Of a stretch of 64,000 bases of DNA, positions 1 to 11,455 are shown piece after piece. Both the position numbers and the translations under genes were made by a program. The notes below the pieces were generated by a model. That model made no database searches, was not told where the DNA came from, and was given only the letters and a program-made list of their open reading frames with translations. The DNA lies in contig JANFAH010000026.1 in assembly GCA_024663395.1 (NCBI GenBank), forward strand, positions 620,001-684,000, written 5' to 3'. The stretch comes from Pisolithus tinctorius (Eukaryota; Basidiomycota; Agaricomycetes; Boletales; Pisolithaceae). The first letter of the stretch is position 1. Each line of letters opens with the position of its first letter.

Positions 1-1412
1 TCTTGCGTGATTTGGGTCCAGCGTGCTGCTGGATCCGGGTAGTCGTATGTCAGAGGTACTGACGAGTGGGTCGGGGGGGGCGGGAAGAGTGCCCGCGCGA
101 AGGCCTTGCTTTTGTCTTCGTTTGAACTGAGCGTGGTTTCTTCGCCTTCGTCGTTCGTTCCCTTGAGCATAGGTATCCTGGTCTTGCTACCATCTCCGTA
201 GGGCTTGGAGATGTATCCGTTCGCTATCCACAAGTCTTCGTTGTTAGCTGTTTCGAGCCAGTCTCGCCAGTGGGTCTTCTTTGCTTCCTGGATGGCCTTG
301 TTGTAGGTTCTCGCTTTGTTTTTACGAAGACTGTGACTCGGGTGATCTCGGAGTGCTCGGAACGTGAAGGAGGCTTTACTTAGCGTTTTTAACTCGTTGC
401 GTAGCTTTGTGAGCTCCTTCGTCCACCAGCGTTTGTTGTGTGGGTGGGGTTTTGTTCTGGGGACTTCCTTCTCTATCGTTCTGCATAAAGCCATGTCGAC
501 ACCTCGTGCTTTGTTTTGGAATTCTTGTTCGCTGGTGATCATCGTTGGTGGTCCAATTGCCCTGAGCTCCGTTTGCAGCGTACTATTGAACTTTTGCCAG
601 TCCACATCCCGGTAGTTGAAGGACGGAGAGGATGTGGATGGCGTGAGGGCTGTTTCTAGGCTGATCAGTATTGGGACGTGGTCGGTATTGGGTCCTCGGT
701 TCTCTGGGCTGGTATTGCACTCTACTACGTCCTCTAGTGCTGTTTCTGTGCAAAAAACGTTATCAGGTCTCGTCCAGTTTCCTGAGGAGGAAGACTGGAG
801 CGTTGGTATGCCCTTGGGAAGCGCTTGTACTAGACCGTAGTCTGCTACTAGTTCCAACAACTTTTGTGCCGAGGCAAGGGCTGTCGGGGTGAAGAGGTGG
901 TGATTGCGTTCTTCGTCCCACAGTGGATGGTGCCTGTTGAAGTCTCCTAACCAGAGCATTTGGTCTCTTTCTGTTGGGCGTAAGTCTCTGATGTTCGAGG
1001 CTAGGAAAGTGTTCAGTTCCTCTATTGTTTGGTCGTGCTTGCAGTCATTGTATATGTTGAAGAGCGTGTATGCGCCTTTTGCTGTTCTGATGCGGGTTAC
1101 TGCGACGTCCGCTGATGGGAATGGGATCTGTTCCCATGAGTTAGTACTGATCCACGAGTTGATGAACGTTACCGCTCTTGGTCTGGTTCCTTGTGCCAGT
1201 TTTGTGGATGGGTAGACTACCCTCCACCTGGCGTTGGCTCTAGTGTTACCGAGTTGATCTATCGGGGGTTCCTGTAACGCGAGTATGTCCCAGTCTTCTG
1301 CAATTTTGCTGTTTATGAGTGAGTGAAGTGCGATATGGGAGGTATTCAGGTTTTGTTGCCAGATGCGTAGTTTGGGTAGCGCGTTATTGCGGTGAGGGTT
1401 GTCAGGCGTCAT
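1..1412 (-). CDS. LINE ORF2, endonuclease part (partial, runs off window)
   Basis: Translating the minus strand from an ATG at 1412 gives about 470 codons without a stop to the window edge. The N-terminus has the apurinic-like (EEP) endonuclease motifs in order: RIWQQNLN, then LALQEPP, then LWLGDFNRHHPLWDE near 960-910 (the GDFN metal-binding motif), and DHVPI near 680 (catalytic His). A basic linker follows, with a RWWTKEL motif and HWRDWLE, as is usual between endonuclease and reverse transcriptase. It nicks target DNA to prime reverse transcription. The ATG overlaps the end of ORF1 by 11 bases, which suggests reinitiation or coupled translation. The reverse transcriptase is not visible here. 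Confidence 0.85.
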   Translation of the reverse strand, partial: MTPDNPHRNNALPKLRIWQQNLNTSHIALHSLINSKIAEDWDILALQEPPIDQLGNTRANARWRVVYPSTKLAQGTRPRAVTFINSWISTNSWEQIPFPSADVAVTRIRTAKGAYTLFNIYNDCKHDQTIEELNTFLASNIRDLRPTERDQMLWLGDFNRHHPLWDEERNHHLFTPTALASAQKLLELVADYGLVQALPKGIPTLQSSSSGNWTRPDNVFCTETALEDVVECNTSPENRGPNTDHVPILISLETALTPSTSSPSFNYRDVDWQKFNSTLQTELRAIGPPTMITSEQEFQNKARGVDMALCRTIEKEVPRTKPHPHNKRWWTKELTKLRNELKTLSKASFTFRALRDHPSHSLRKNKARTYNKAIQEAKKTHWRDWLETANNEDLWIANGYISKPYGDGSKTRIPMLKGTNDEGEETTLSSNEDKSKAFARALFPPPPTHSSVPLTYDYPDPAARWTQITQ

Positions 1413-3252
1413 TTAGGGACTGGTGGATGGGGGATGGGTCAACTGGCGGGGTGTTTGCTGCGGTTGTTGATTGGGGTGGGGCGGGGAGGGTGCTGTGTAC
1501 GGCGTATGGTCGGGGTGGAGGTCCGCCCCTTCCTCCTCGGATTCTGTTGGGTTGTCCGCGTCTTGGTGTGACGGTTTGGAAGTTTACTGCTTCACCTAGC
1601 GTCAACTGTCTCAGTCGGGTCTGGGTTGCTGGTAGGGTCGCTGGTGGTATGGTCGGTATTATAGGGTCCGTTGGGCGTGGGGGTAGTTCAACTTGGGTCC
1701 ATTCTTCTGCTGTAGGGAAGTAGGGCATCCTATTTTCGGGGGTGCGGTCGTCCATGGCGTTTCGTCTTCTGATGAATTCCGGACAGTTTCTGTCCATGCT
1801 GGCGTGTGTATCGTCCTTGCAGTTTACACAGTGGTGGGTGGTAGAGTTGCATTCTGATGTTCGGTGGTGTTGGGCACATGTTCCGCATGTGTCCGTTGCC
1901 TGGGCGCAGTCTCTTGCGAGGTGTCCTATGAGCTGACACTTCAAGCATCGTAACGGTTCCTTTTTGTCTTTGTGCGGCCGTAGTCTGTCTAGGCCCCAAT
2001 ACAGGCCATGTCTCAGGAGTTGGTTGGCTGCTTCCGGGGAGGCTAGGGATGCTAGGGCATGGGCTACTTGTTGGTTGGGAGCACGTTTGGAGGGGTCTTT
2101 AATCCATTTGATCTGGGTGATCGAGCCAGGTGGGATGTTGTTCTCCTTTTCCATTGCATGGAGGGTATCTGGGTTTTCTACGTCAGTGGAGACGGGTAGG
2201 AACGGGATTACCAGGTTATATTGTCTGTCTTTGATCCTGACCGTTCCGCCTAGGCTTGCTAGGAAGGTCTCTTTAATTCCGGCTTCTTTTATCCAGTTCA
2301 CGGCTTCTTGGCTGTTGAACTCGAGCAGGATTCCGTTGTTGCGTAGGCGGGTGATTGATTTCAGATGAATTTCCGGGCCGTTGACTCGGTCTATTGTGTC
2401 TAGCGCTTGCTTGATTGAGTCGATTATGTTTTCCCTCGTGGCATTGCTGTTGAGTGCGGGGTGATTGCTGTCGGGGTCTATCAGTAGTTGCCTTTCTTTA
2501 ATAGCGGAGTGGGCCTTAGCGTGTTCCGTTGTGAGGCGCTTGCCGAGTGGGATATGGTTCGGGTTAGCTGTTGTCGTTAAGAGGGTGTCCCTGTATGGCG
2601 AGTGGCGGGGAGCGGGGGGGGTTTGGGTCTTGAAGTGCTCTTTTATTTCCTCTATCGTCGTTCTCAGCGTGTCCATATTGATGGCCAGGTCCTGTACTTG
2701 GTCTTCTAGATGTTTGAGGTTCGTGTGGTCCGGAGCGTTGTTGATCGTGTCGAGCTTCTTAGCGAGATTATTGCCCGTCGATTCGAGGTTCTTGCCAGTT
2801 TTTTCCAGGTTATCGGCCGCCGACCAGATCTTTGCTACCTGGGGAGTGATTGCGACTACGACCGAGGATTCTATCTTGCTGGTTACCTCCTTGGTGACGG
2901 AGTCGGCTATGGCTGAGGTCGCTAGTTCCCTGACTAGGTATGCGGTGGCTCGTATGGCTGAGCGTAGGGTGTTAGATACTCCTTTGGCTTGCGAGATGCA
3001 GAATAGAGCGTGAGAGATGTGTTCCGGCGTTGCTGGCTCGCCCTGGATGGTATAGAACTGATCCAGGTAGTATTTTGCTGTTTCCGCATCCTTGACTTCT
3101 GCATCTGGATCGTCGACGATGTCCTCTAGGGCGAAGCCGCTACTTCTCGTGTTTCTACCGGGCTGTGTAGAGCTTGGCATTCGGGGTACTGTCGGGGGTC
3201 CCGATGTGGCGTGGGAGCTTGACCTCGAGGACATTCGTCCTGTCGAGGTCAT
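1402..3252 (-). CDS. LINE ORF1 protein with zinc knuckles
   Basis: This is a 616-residue protein. It has a coiled-coil-prone middle (about residues 110-210), an RRM-like or gag-like region, and three Cys/His clusters near residues 440-495: CLKCQLIGHLARDC (CX2CX4HX4C), CGTCAQHHRTSEC, and CVNC..H..C. The tail is Pro/Arg/Gly-rich with RIRGGRGG. ORF1 proteins of this kind bind element RNA and act as chaperones in the ribonucleoprotein. The frame is intact and rich in CGN codons. ORF2 starts inside its last codons. The family assignment rests on the zinc-knuckle order and the endonuclease next to it. Confidence 0.85.
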   Translation of the reverse strand: MTSTGRMSSRSSSHATSGPPTVPRMPSSTQPGRNTRSSGFALEDIVDDPDAEVKDAETAKYYLDQFYTIQGEPATPEHISHALFCISQAKGVSNTLRSAIRATAYLVRELATSAIADSVTKEVTSKIESSVVVAITPQVAKIWSAADNLEKTGKNLESTGNNLAKKLDTINNAPDHTNLKHLEDQVQDLAINMDTLRTTIEEIKEHFKTQTPPAPRHSPYRDTLLTTTANPNHIPLGKRLTTEHAKAHSAIKERQLLIDPDSNHPALNSNATRENIIDSIKQALDTIDRVNGPEIHLKSITRLRNNGILLEFNSQEAVNWIKEAGIKETFLASLGGTVRIKDRQYNLVIPFLPVSTDVENPDTLHAMEKENNIPPGSITQIKWIKDPSKRAPNQQVAHALASLASPEAANQLLRHGLYWGLDRLRPHKDKKEPLRCLKCQLIGHLARDCAQATDTCGTCAQHHRTSECNSTTHHCVNCKDDTHASMDRNCPEFIRRRNAMDDRTPENRMPYFPTAEEWTQVELPPRPTDPIIPTIPPATLPATQTRLRQLTLGEAVNFQTVTPRRGQPNRIRGGRGGPPPRPYAVHSTLPAPPQSTTAANTPPVDPSPIHQSLNDA

Positions 3253-3429
3253 GGGTCAGTGGACGAAGTGGAGACTCACTAGGTAGTGAATTCGAGAGCA
3301 ATTGCTTGAATGCTTGTGTCTCGAGACTGAGGTCTAAGAGGCGCTGCTATACGTCGCTGTTGCTTGCGACAGGCTCTGCTTTTCCTGCTGGTACTGCTAG
3401 GATTTCGGGGTCCTAGTCGGGGTGCCACA

Positions 3430-4226
3430 TGGAGCGGAGTCAAGAAGCGTCCCTGCTCTCAGCCTTGCATCTTGCACAGTCTGCTCATTTTGAAGGGTTC
3501 TGTCTATCTGGATCCATTGAATGCCATGTTAGCAGGTCAAGACAGTCCATATCAGCCTTGCATATCATGCAGGCAGCTCATTTGGAAGGGTTCTATCTAT
3601 CAGGATCCATGGAATGCAGTTTTTGCAGGCTGACATCTTTCCTGGCATTGTTATCCTATTATTAGCTGTTATCTTGTTTTGTAACTCCCAAGTGAATGCT
3701 GTAAACAGCATAGCCCACTCATTTGCCAGGCATCTGTCTATTGGGATACATCAGTGGCCATATTAGCAGAATCAGATGTTTTGGCCAAATCAGACTATTA
3801 ATTGCATTTGTGTCTGATGGCCAGTTGCTATCAACCTTGCATATCACACAGTCCACTCATTTGCAAAGGCTCCATCTATCAGGTTCCATCAACTCCAGTT
3901 TTAGAATGAAATCATCCTGCTATCTCATTTTTTAAGTTTCAAGTTAACTATTCTATATCACAAAGCCCATGCATTCACTAAGCTTCCACCTATCCAGATA
4001 CATCAGCAGCTGTTTTAGTAGAATGAGATTATCATTTGCAATTCTGTTGGCTGTCTAGCCATTATTTTCTTTTTCTCACTCCAAAATAAAGGTTGAATAT
4101 ACAATGAGGCCACAGTGGTCAATTAAAATGTGAAATATAATCACAACATCATATATACCATGCAGGAGTAAGATTATAGACAGCCTCATTCACCCTGCTG
4201 TCCTATCCACCCTAGTCTCATCTTCC
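3430..4226. repeat. CpG-free block with about five degenerate 70-75 bp repeat units
   Basis: No CG dinucleotide was seen between about 3430 and 4226. Inside it, units built on CAGCCTTGCATATCACAC, CTCATTTG, TCTATCAGGATCCAT occur near 3458-3530, 3559-3632, 3711-3772, 3832-3904 and 3955-4026, imperfect and unevenly spaced. No coding potential is recognised. It is probably a decayed satellite or the LTR of an old element. Confidence 0.55.
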
Positions 4227-4340
4227 AGCGGCCCAAAGAGATCGATGAGGTGGGTACTGTCTGTAGACGTGTTGAGCTGGGTGACCAAAGTCAAGATATG
4301 TTTGTGATTTTTATCGTTATCATAACAGTGACGATCTGCT

Positions 4341-5164
4341 CTAGGATTCAGTAGAGGGTGGTGTTCCCGGTCGTGATTCTCTACGTTGTTTATGAGTTTG
4401 ACAGGTGTTTGTGAGATCCTGACGCCTCTTCTTGGTCACCTTCATCGTTCCGGGAGTGCGAGAGATTGCGAGGGATGGACCCTGGCGTGACGGTGGGTGA
4501 ACTATATGATTGGAGACGGTCCACATACGCCGTGGACATATCTTGTGGTGCTAAGTCAGAGGAAACGACCAAAGGAAGAACGGACGTACATTCGATCAAA
4601 AAGATGAACAACAGAGACCCTAATCTAAGTAACAACACGTCAGTCATGTCATGACGATGCGATCTCCTCCGGTATATCGACGTACACTATCAAGCCTGTA
4701 TGTTTGCCTATCTTCCATTGTGCGCGTACGATGGGATTTCTCAGCGCCTCGAAGGCGTCTTGCAGAAGATGGGTAAACGCGGTAGATAATATGACGCCTA
4801 CGTCATGCGATGAATAAGGGAGGGTGAACTCACACGTGACGGAGATGAGGACGGAGATGAGAAGGGACTGTAAAGGTACTCATCCACTCACCCGTTCTGA
4901 AGTGCTTGCCAATGAAGAACACGATGGGAGGTATACGGAGGAACGAGATACGTTTGGAGAGTGTGGGAAAGGATGCGGCTGGTGTGCGCCACGAGCATCA
5001 GTGACTCGGTGCGGCTGTGGGTCTCAGGAATCATGGACATACCACATAGGGAGACAAGAATGACCGCGAGGATGGTCAGAGAGTTTGTCCGGAGCTCTCG
5101 CATAGTCTTTGCTGTGTCAGAGAATGTAGGCAGCAGCACCTGTCATAACACTGATTGTAGATAA
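4341..5164 (-). other. possible unrecognised multi-exon gene
   Basis: CpG content returns here. The minus strand holds two short frames with hydrophobic stretches: about 5139-4888 (SLTILAVILVSL) and 4647-4390 (VLLLRLGSLLFIFLIE). Possible GT donors lie between them. They could be exons of a small membrane protein, but no family is recognised and no complete exon chain could be built. Confidence 0.2.
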
Positions 5165-5793
5165 ACATTAGTGCACAGTTGGTTCAAATCAGCTGGACTG
5201 ACTGGACGGAGACGACGACCACATTGACATAATGTCGCAGAATGAAACAGACGCCTGCCGGTGCCAGGCCTCACTGGACTGCGAGGGGATGCGGGGTGGG
5301 TACCACTCCAGTCACACGTGACCTCTGGCGGGCAGTGTGGCGGCCCTAGACGAGTGTAGACTCAGCTCGCGGGCGGTCTGCATGGCCATAGACCACTTTG
5401 GATTCACCTGATCACTCCACAACACACGAGTCAGATGCTGCGGACACAGCAGCTTCATTGTAGCTTTCCTGATAACACTGACAATGCACAACCTTTGTCG
5501 CTGTTCCCTTGTTGTCCGCCGCGGTGTCGCAGTGCATACTCATTCCAAGCTCGCCTAACAGCATGTGTAATGCCGCTCGCCAGGCAGCATTCTCTGAATC
5601 CGACTATACAACCCTCGAATACGTCTTACAATCATATGAATACCAGTAGTTAACAATCATTTTTGCAGATACAACTCTCATAGGACATACATGTCCACAC
5701 GAGAAATGCATCACGAAGTTCTATTCAGAAGAGGTTGCCCGAATTCTTATTGCAGAGTTGTAACGGACCCTAACAGTCGGGGTGTTGATTTTT
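5165..5793. other. intergenic, no gene seen
   Basis: Nothing with coding character was found on either strand. This stretch holds the 3' flank of the glutamate-cysteine ligase gene, whose stop codon is at 5794-5796. Confidence 0.5.
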
Positions 5794-8504
5794 TCAATGA
5801 AATCCGTTGAGGTATGGCTGACTGTAACCCTCTGGTAGAAGTTCCGGGGCGCACAAAGTGCCCCGCTCACTAACAATATAACCTTAACGGTCGCTAGTGA
5901 GGTGAAGGTCGCGAAATGACTCACATCCGGTCAATAGCAATCAGCAGATCATAATTAATCTCCTGGCTGACAACCGAATCAAACTTGTATGCCGGATGCG
6001 ACCTTACAAAGCTTCGTATCCATGTAGCGGGCGTTTGCAATGTACCTTTGTAGACATCAGCCATCACTAGGACCAATCTAACAGATGGCCACAGACCATC
6101 GGCACGGCCACGAACGAGGTCAAGATATTTGTCAATTTTCTTTCTTTCAACTGGAGTCAGTTCCAATGTCCCGAGATAAGCATCCACAAGTCCCAGCAAC
6201 CCTGGAAACGTAGGCCCCTAAACCGAGTCAATGCGTTCCTTCCCCGCGGATGGTCGGCCAAAGAATACCTTTCCACAAAATATTTCTTTGATAGACATCT
6301 CCTCATATTCATCTTCAACCGAACCATCGTCAGTGGTTGGAGGACGTGCGAGCGTTGGGAAGCAGTTCCTTAGTTTTCGTTCTTTCATTTGTGTAGCCAT
6401 ACCACAATCACCGCATTCGCTAGGGGTAGATGACCCGGATGGAGCTAAGCCGGCAGCTGGAGTGGCATATCCCTGTGGAACTACGTTTTTGCGGAAGAAA
6501 AAATTTTGGGTACGCGTTGCATCTCGCTTCTGAGCTCTCTGCATGTTCTCATCTACCTAAGCGTTTGTCAGTTGTACAAAACCTAGGCAAGTCCTGGAGA
6601 TATACCTTCGAAATAGGAACATAGAAATTTAATTTGAAAGCTAATATGGCCCTGGAAAGCAGAACGATGAACACCGCGAATGCAGCATTTTCAAAATCCG
6701 TCATTTGTACTTCCATGGTGCGAAACTCGACGCGCCAACCCATGGAAGAGCCAGGAGGAGGGGGTTTAAGTCGGAGACTTTGCCAATTCGTGGAATGTAT
6801 ACTCTTCAAGAAGCTTTAATGTGACGCTAGGACTAATGAAATGTCAATCACCTCGAAATGGTCAACGCTAGAACTATCATCTTGGTGAATAGTTTCAGAG
6901 AATATGATGAGTGGATCACGGATAAACAGATGTGCGATATGCTTTGAAAGCATTTCGTCGATACCTTCCGCTCGACTTCAAAAGACGCGCAAGAGAAACT
7001 GAAGCAAGACTACACACCATGACTGAGCAAGCGATCTTTAATAGCCTCGTCATAGGGTACAACAGTGTCATTATACGCTGGCTTATTGGCCCATTCGGAA
7101 GAAATGTATAGGGAAACGTTGTCGTATCGGGACTTAGGAATGATATACCTGCTATTCTTCAACGGCTGAATGGCGTAAGCAAACCGACAGAACATAAAAA
7201 TGGTGGCCCACCTCAAGTCCACGTTCTTCCCGTGTTCGGTCATCCACAACCCCCATAATAACGTTCCAGCGGCAGTCCACATCCGCAAGATACCCGCGCC
7301 AAATCGGGCTAGCTGCCGTGAGTGCTAGCTATGTAAAGACACAGACGTTAGAACATATCCGAGAATCATCGGTGCCCATACCATAAGGGGGCCAACCGGA
7401 ATCAGGGCATCGTACATCCGCCGTGCGCCGTTCACGCTACAACACTGGAATGTAAGCTGCAAACAACAGCAACCCCCGCCAAACCCCATTGCGTCCATGT
7501 ATATGTGGTCTATCAAGGCTGCGCCATTCTTAGCTTCTGTAGAAGGGTAAGCAACCCTTACTGACCCGAAAGAGGATCTTACCGGAATCCTCTGGGTATA
7601 TGTCACGTTGCCATGGTATGGTAGGATCAACAAAAGGCTGTGGTGTTCTTTCATCCCTAAATATTGGGAGATTGGCGACAACCTTGGATCCCCTTCGATT
7701 TCTTATGTTGGCAGTAAGGGTGCTGCTCGGAGAATAAGGTACAAGAAAGTGATATCACAAAGAATACTGACGAAAACCGTGTGTGAGGGTGCGTGATCTC
7801 TTCAGGCAAAAATAGACTGCGACTGGACTTCGCATCTTTCGGGTCATAGTGTGGTTCTGTGAACACGTCAACGGTACCCAAACGTGGGAACGATGTCAGA
7901 GTGAGCAGGATTTCGTTTTTCCTCAGATGATTTCGCGCCAGCGTGCGTCTTGTATTCCCTGGCCTCAGCAACGTAGGACAAATGGAGTTGCGCAGGACGT
8001 ACCTGTAGTGCATGTTTGTTTCCATTGAGAGGAGGCCTGCAATCGAACCCGTATAAGGGGAGCCAGGAGTAGACTCCAGCATAAACCTCCCATACTCAGG
8101 GTGAAATTCAGCTACAGGTGTACTGGAGAAGACATGAGCAATGGGTCCAAGCAATGCATACTAGCACTTACGATGGAGAGGTGTCGTTAGAAAGTGTTCC
8201 GACAATTTTACCGAGTTCTTCCAGAGTTTCTGCTTGGCGAAGGGAAACCTTTGCTTCCTTCTTTTCATCATCGACCACAACCACCATACACTCGACCTTA
8301 CGAACAAATCCATGAATGCCAGTGCGAGTGAGCGCAGCGAATGGCATAGATTACCTCGTCACCCCACAAAAGTTCATCGCCAGTACGATCTTTCACCCTG
8401 TGCCAGGTGTGAATGAATTGAATGATTCCATGGTTTCTGACATGATCTGCGTGATTCTTTGTCTCTTCCCAGGTAAGTGGTGTCCCGAGACAAAGCACAC
8501 CCAT
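5794..8504 (-). CDS. GSH1: glutamate-cysteine ligase catalytic subunit, 14 exons
   Basis: It joins glutamate and cysteine in the first, rate-limiting step of glutathione synthesis in the cytosol. Spliced exons: 8504-8355, 8296-8172, 8122-8003, 7948-7772, 7722-7583, 7536-7382, 7328-7212, 7165-7018, 6964-6852, 6803-6606, 6556-6269, 6217-6097, 6045-5925, 5869-5794. Phases agree at every junction and the sum is 682 codons plus stop, the normal fungal length. Family motifs run in order: [113 protein letters not shown]. The third acceptor (7949) was chosen because it aligns with the family spacing; an in-frame read-through also exists. The last 25 residues come from a short exon that a single-frame ORF would miss. 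No damage is seen. Confidence 0.95.
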
Positions 8505-9302
8505 CTTGCGCGAGTAATAGCAGCGGTGACAGCGCTTCGAGTTGTTAGCCGAATTTCAGCAGTATTCCTTCGTAGCGGTGAGGATGGTTCGGCGACTGAC
8601 CGTGGCAGCGATGGTGGATGGGTAGGAAAATGCGTGCTTTTATGTACGACAGCTGGAGGGGTCATACTGCGGTCGTAATGATGCACTTAACATTCAATAT
8701 GGACTTCGGGACGGCCTATCGCCGGGCGCACCAAGATACCCAAAAAATATACAATGCTAATGCACGACACGGTGCACCTCGAGGCCGTTATGATATTATC
8801 AGACGGCTACAATAGCATATAGGAACTAGGCAGGTAAGTTACTGTCAACTCACCAGCATTGTTTGGTAGTCGAGAGGAGGGAACGATCGTCTTCCTTCGG
8901 GTCTTTGGTTCCTTACTACACCAACCGATTACTATGACTTTTGTAACCGATGACAGGAGGTACAAAATCACGATTCAGGGGAGGATTCCCATAGTATGCA
9001 GCATGATTAATCACTTTTTTTTAATGAAAAACAGAAGAAAAAAACTGGGCGAGATTCACTCAAAACATATCAATTTAAGCAAATCCAATCCGAGATTGGA
9101 CAGATCCCATAGATAACCCCTCAACGAATATAGGTGTATATAGCTATGGTAAGGACCCAACAAGCCGAATTGAATGGTCTGAAAAAAAAAAAAAAAACGA
9201 GTATGAATGGGATGTCAGAACCTTAGATGACAATTCAGTTACACGTGACCTCAGTTAGGCAGGCACAAAGTCTTGGAATCACTTTTGATTGTGATAAGGT
9301 TT
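8505..9302. other. upstream region of the glutamate-cysteine ligase gene, no gene seen
   Basis: No convincing ORF is present. It contains T- and A-runs (around 9017 and a 15-A run near 9182). It is likely to hold the promoter of the ligase gene. No specific regulatory site such as an AP-1 element is claimed. Confidence 0.4.
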
Positions 9303-10004
9303 TTAATTTCGCAAATGCTCCAGAGGATCTTCCTCTGTATTAATTCTCGGCGGAAGAACTTCGCAGTGGAGAGTCAATGTCTCAGCCCAGCTTGAGATAG
9401 GACCCCATCGCCGGTATCTTGTATATACTGGATTTACTCCTATACAGCTTGACGGGGTGCAAATCGCCCTTGCACGACTTACATATTTGTAATGACCACT
9501 CCGCAACAACCTCGTAAGGGTCGATGGCACTGGAAGTCGGGTGCGTGAGTAACAGTCGGATCTGTCTTCACGTACAAGGCGGGCCATCTCTCAGTGACTC
9601 AGTCCATCCATCCCCCCGACGGAGCGGCAGGAACCCGCAAAGCCCTCGTAGCATGCAGTCGTCTGCAATTCAGAATTTCTAGTGAGATATATGGGTGCGT
9701 CAGGCACTAACGCCAGGGTCTCTAGACAGTTCAGTATATACAATAACATTGGAGCTACTAGCAGGTTGATCTCACGTTGTTTACTGGCTATTCCTTGTCG
9801 TTGTTGTCTTGTACGGAATGAAAACGCAACGCAGGTGACATCGGCTTTGGAACGTGAGTCGACCTCCGAGTATTCTTCTAGTGGTTGCCGGCACCTCAAG
9901 CGGTGGCATGACACAAGAAAATGGGGAGTGCTGGTCCGTATTCTGCAAACGTCGACACGTTTGCCACTCGGTTTTGGAAGACCTGGGATTACTAAGATCG
10001 ACAA
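9303..10004 (-). other. unassigned minus-strand frames
   Basis: Two abutting minus frames of 137 and 94 codons (10004-9591 and 9587-9303) follow each other with only a 3-base gap. The second contains a GTAAGT donor-like site and a TACAAG acceptor-like site. Neither resembles a known family. They may be a decayed gene or chance frames in CpG-rich DNA beyond the 3' end of the BTB gene. Confidence 0.2.
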
Positions 10005-10048
10005 AGTGAAACCGGTTGTCTGCTGCTACATGTGCATGGTCCTGGCGA

Positions 10049-11013
10049 TCAAGACCTAAATTCCAATTCTACCTATGGCTCCGTAATGAACGCCAAAGGC
10101 TAGGCTCCAAACGGACAGGCTAACTCACTGTGGAAATTGCCCCTCTGACCTTCGCGGCATAGGCTCTGCGGAATGACTTGAATTGTGCAGGGCAGCTAGG
10201 GCACATATGGAGTTTGAGGATACGTTCGTCGTTATAAAGCCATTCTTTGGTAGACGTTCTTCGAATTGTAGACGGGTGTGGCCGAGTCAACAGTCTGCTA
10301 CGACAGGCTTTCACATACTTCTTCCCAAGCCATTGGCGATGCTCGTTCCATGCGCATACATCCATGTCTCCAGGGCACCCAGCCGGCGGGAACGATGCGG
10401 AATCGAACTTCAGCTCGCTAGCGATAACACCACATGCATGATGATATTCCAGCAGTCTGTAAAATGCAGCCGCCGGCAAAGTCTCCAACTCCTTGACGTA
10501 TCCTCCCCGGCCTGGCTGCCCTAAATCCCTAATCTTCAACGCTGCCCATGCCGCCTTTCTCGCAAGATCGCACCACCCATGTTCGCATGCGACAGCATAC
10601 AAGGAGACGGTGTGTTCCTTCAGAAACTGGTCTGCGACCAGTTCCTTGGCACGGTCAGCGATTGTTGGGATCATGTTGTACTTGGCAACTGCAGCGAGGA
10701 ACAGTTTAGCATCATCGAAAGAAGAAAAAGGCGGGTTCGGGTAAATTGCGCCTGGATAGACCAGCCTGAGTAGCGAGTCTATCGTCGTGATGTTCTCCGA
10801 TACAGTAATGGTAGGGATAGATGTAGGGTCTGCATAAAATTCGAATTTAAGGCCTCCAGGAGCAAGCAAATCTTTGAAGACGGAAGACGTGAGTGAAAGC
10901 ATGCATTTGAAGATTCGAAAGTCGACTTTATCAGCAGTTCGGATGATCACGTCGGCGTCAGCATTGTTGAACGGCTCTTTGGCTGTCAGGGGGTATGCAA
11001 GTTCAGGTTCCAT
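10049..11013 (-). CDS. BTB/POZ domain protein
   Basis: The first exon, 11013-10129, codes 295 residues. A GTGAGT donor at 10128 and a CATAG acceptor at 10073 lead to a final 24-base exon ending VELEFRS, giving 302 residues. Residues about 14-100 are a BTB domain: FNNADADVIIRTADKVDFRIFK, then SLTSSVFKDL, then TIDSLLRLVYPG. The rest is the helical extension typical of the large Agaricomycete BTB family (RLLEYHHACG), with a late CPSCP pair. BTB domains mediate dimerisation and may link to cullin-3 ubiquitin ligases; the target is unknown. The start at 11013 was preferred because it sits just before the conserved core; an in-frame ATG at 11112 would add 33 residues. It is divergent from the bromodomain gene. 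Confidence 0.85.
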
Positions 11014-11455
11014 AGAGTTACCAGAGATGTGGTTGCGGTGGAGAGCGTGTTGAGCCACTCTGGATGCAGCTTTCAGTGCAGGGCGCGTTTGCAATGTATT
11101 ATTTACGTACATAATTCAGTAGCAGCAGTCACCAGCAAAGCGACGAGAGTTCTAAGACGTGACATTCTGAGTTCCTACCTCAGGACTGCCACGATGGAAG
11201 ACTCGGCAATATTGACAAAAAGCCCCAATCATCAGTCCTGAAGCTATCACAGACGCGAAATTGAGAGGTTGGAGGAGTAGCTACCTCACCAGTACATGTT
11301 ATAACCCGCTGCGTGTTAGTCTGGGTGGTGTCTTCGGTTGAACCTCTCGGCGCGTGGGCCCTTTTGGGCAAATTACCCCTGTCAATCTCCATCAGCACGT
11401 GATGTGATTGATCACTGGATTACGTTACATAAGCATCTGTAAACATTTTCCAGCG
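11014..11455. promoter_or_regulatory. divergent promoter region, BTB gene and bromodomain gene
   Basis: This 442-base stretch separates the start codons of two genes reading outward, so it must hold both promoters. No clear TATA box was seen. The BTB alternative start at 11112 would shorten it. Confidence 0.5.

Larger units (their letters stand above)
1..3420 (-). mobile_element. LINE (non-LTR retrotransposon), 5' part
   Basis: Two overlapping minus-strand ORFs, a zinc-knuckle protein followed by an endonuclease, give the layout of a fungal non-LTR retrotransposon of the Tad1/I-Jockey type. The reverse transcriptase half lies beyond the left edge. Bases of about 3253-3420 would be the 5' UTR; the exact 5' end cannot be fixed because no target-site duplication can be paired. 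The element is CpG-rich and both frames are open, in contrast to the CpG-free DNA that begins near 3430, so it looks young. Confidence 0.85.

Noticed and set aside
9182..9196. A-run as the tail of a retroposed gene
   Set aside because: No coding or repeat sequence with matching flanks ends at it.
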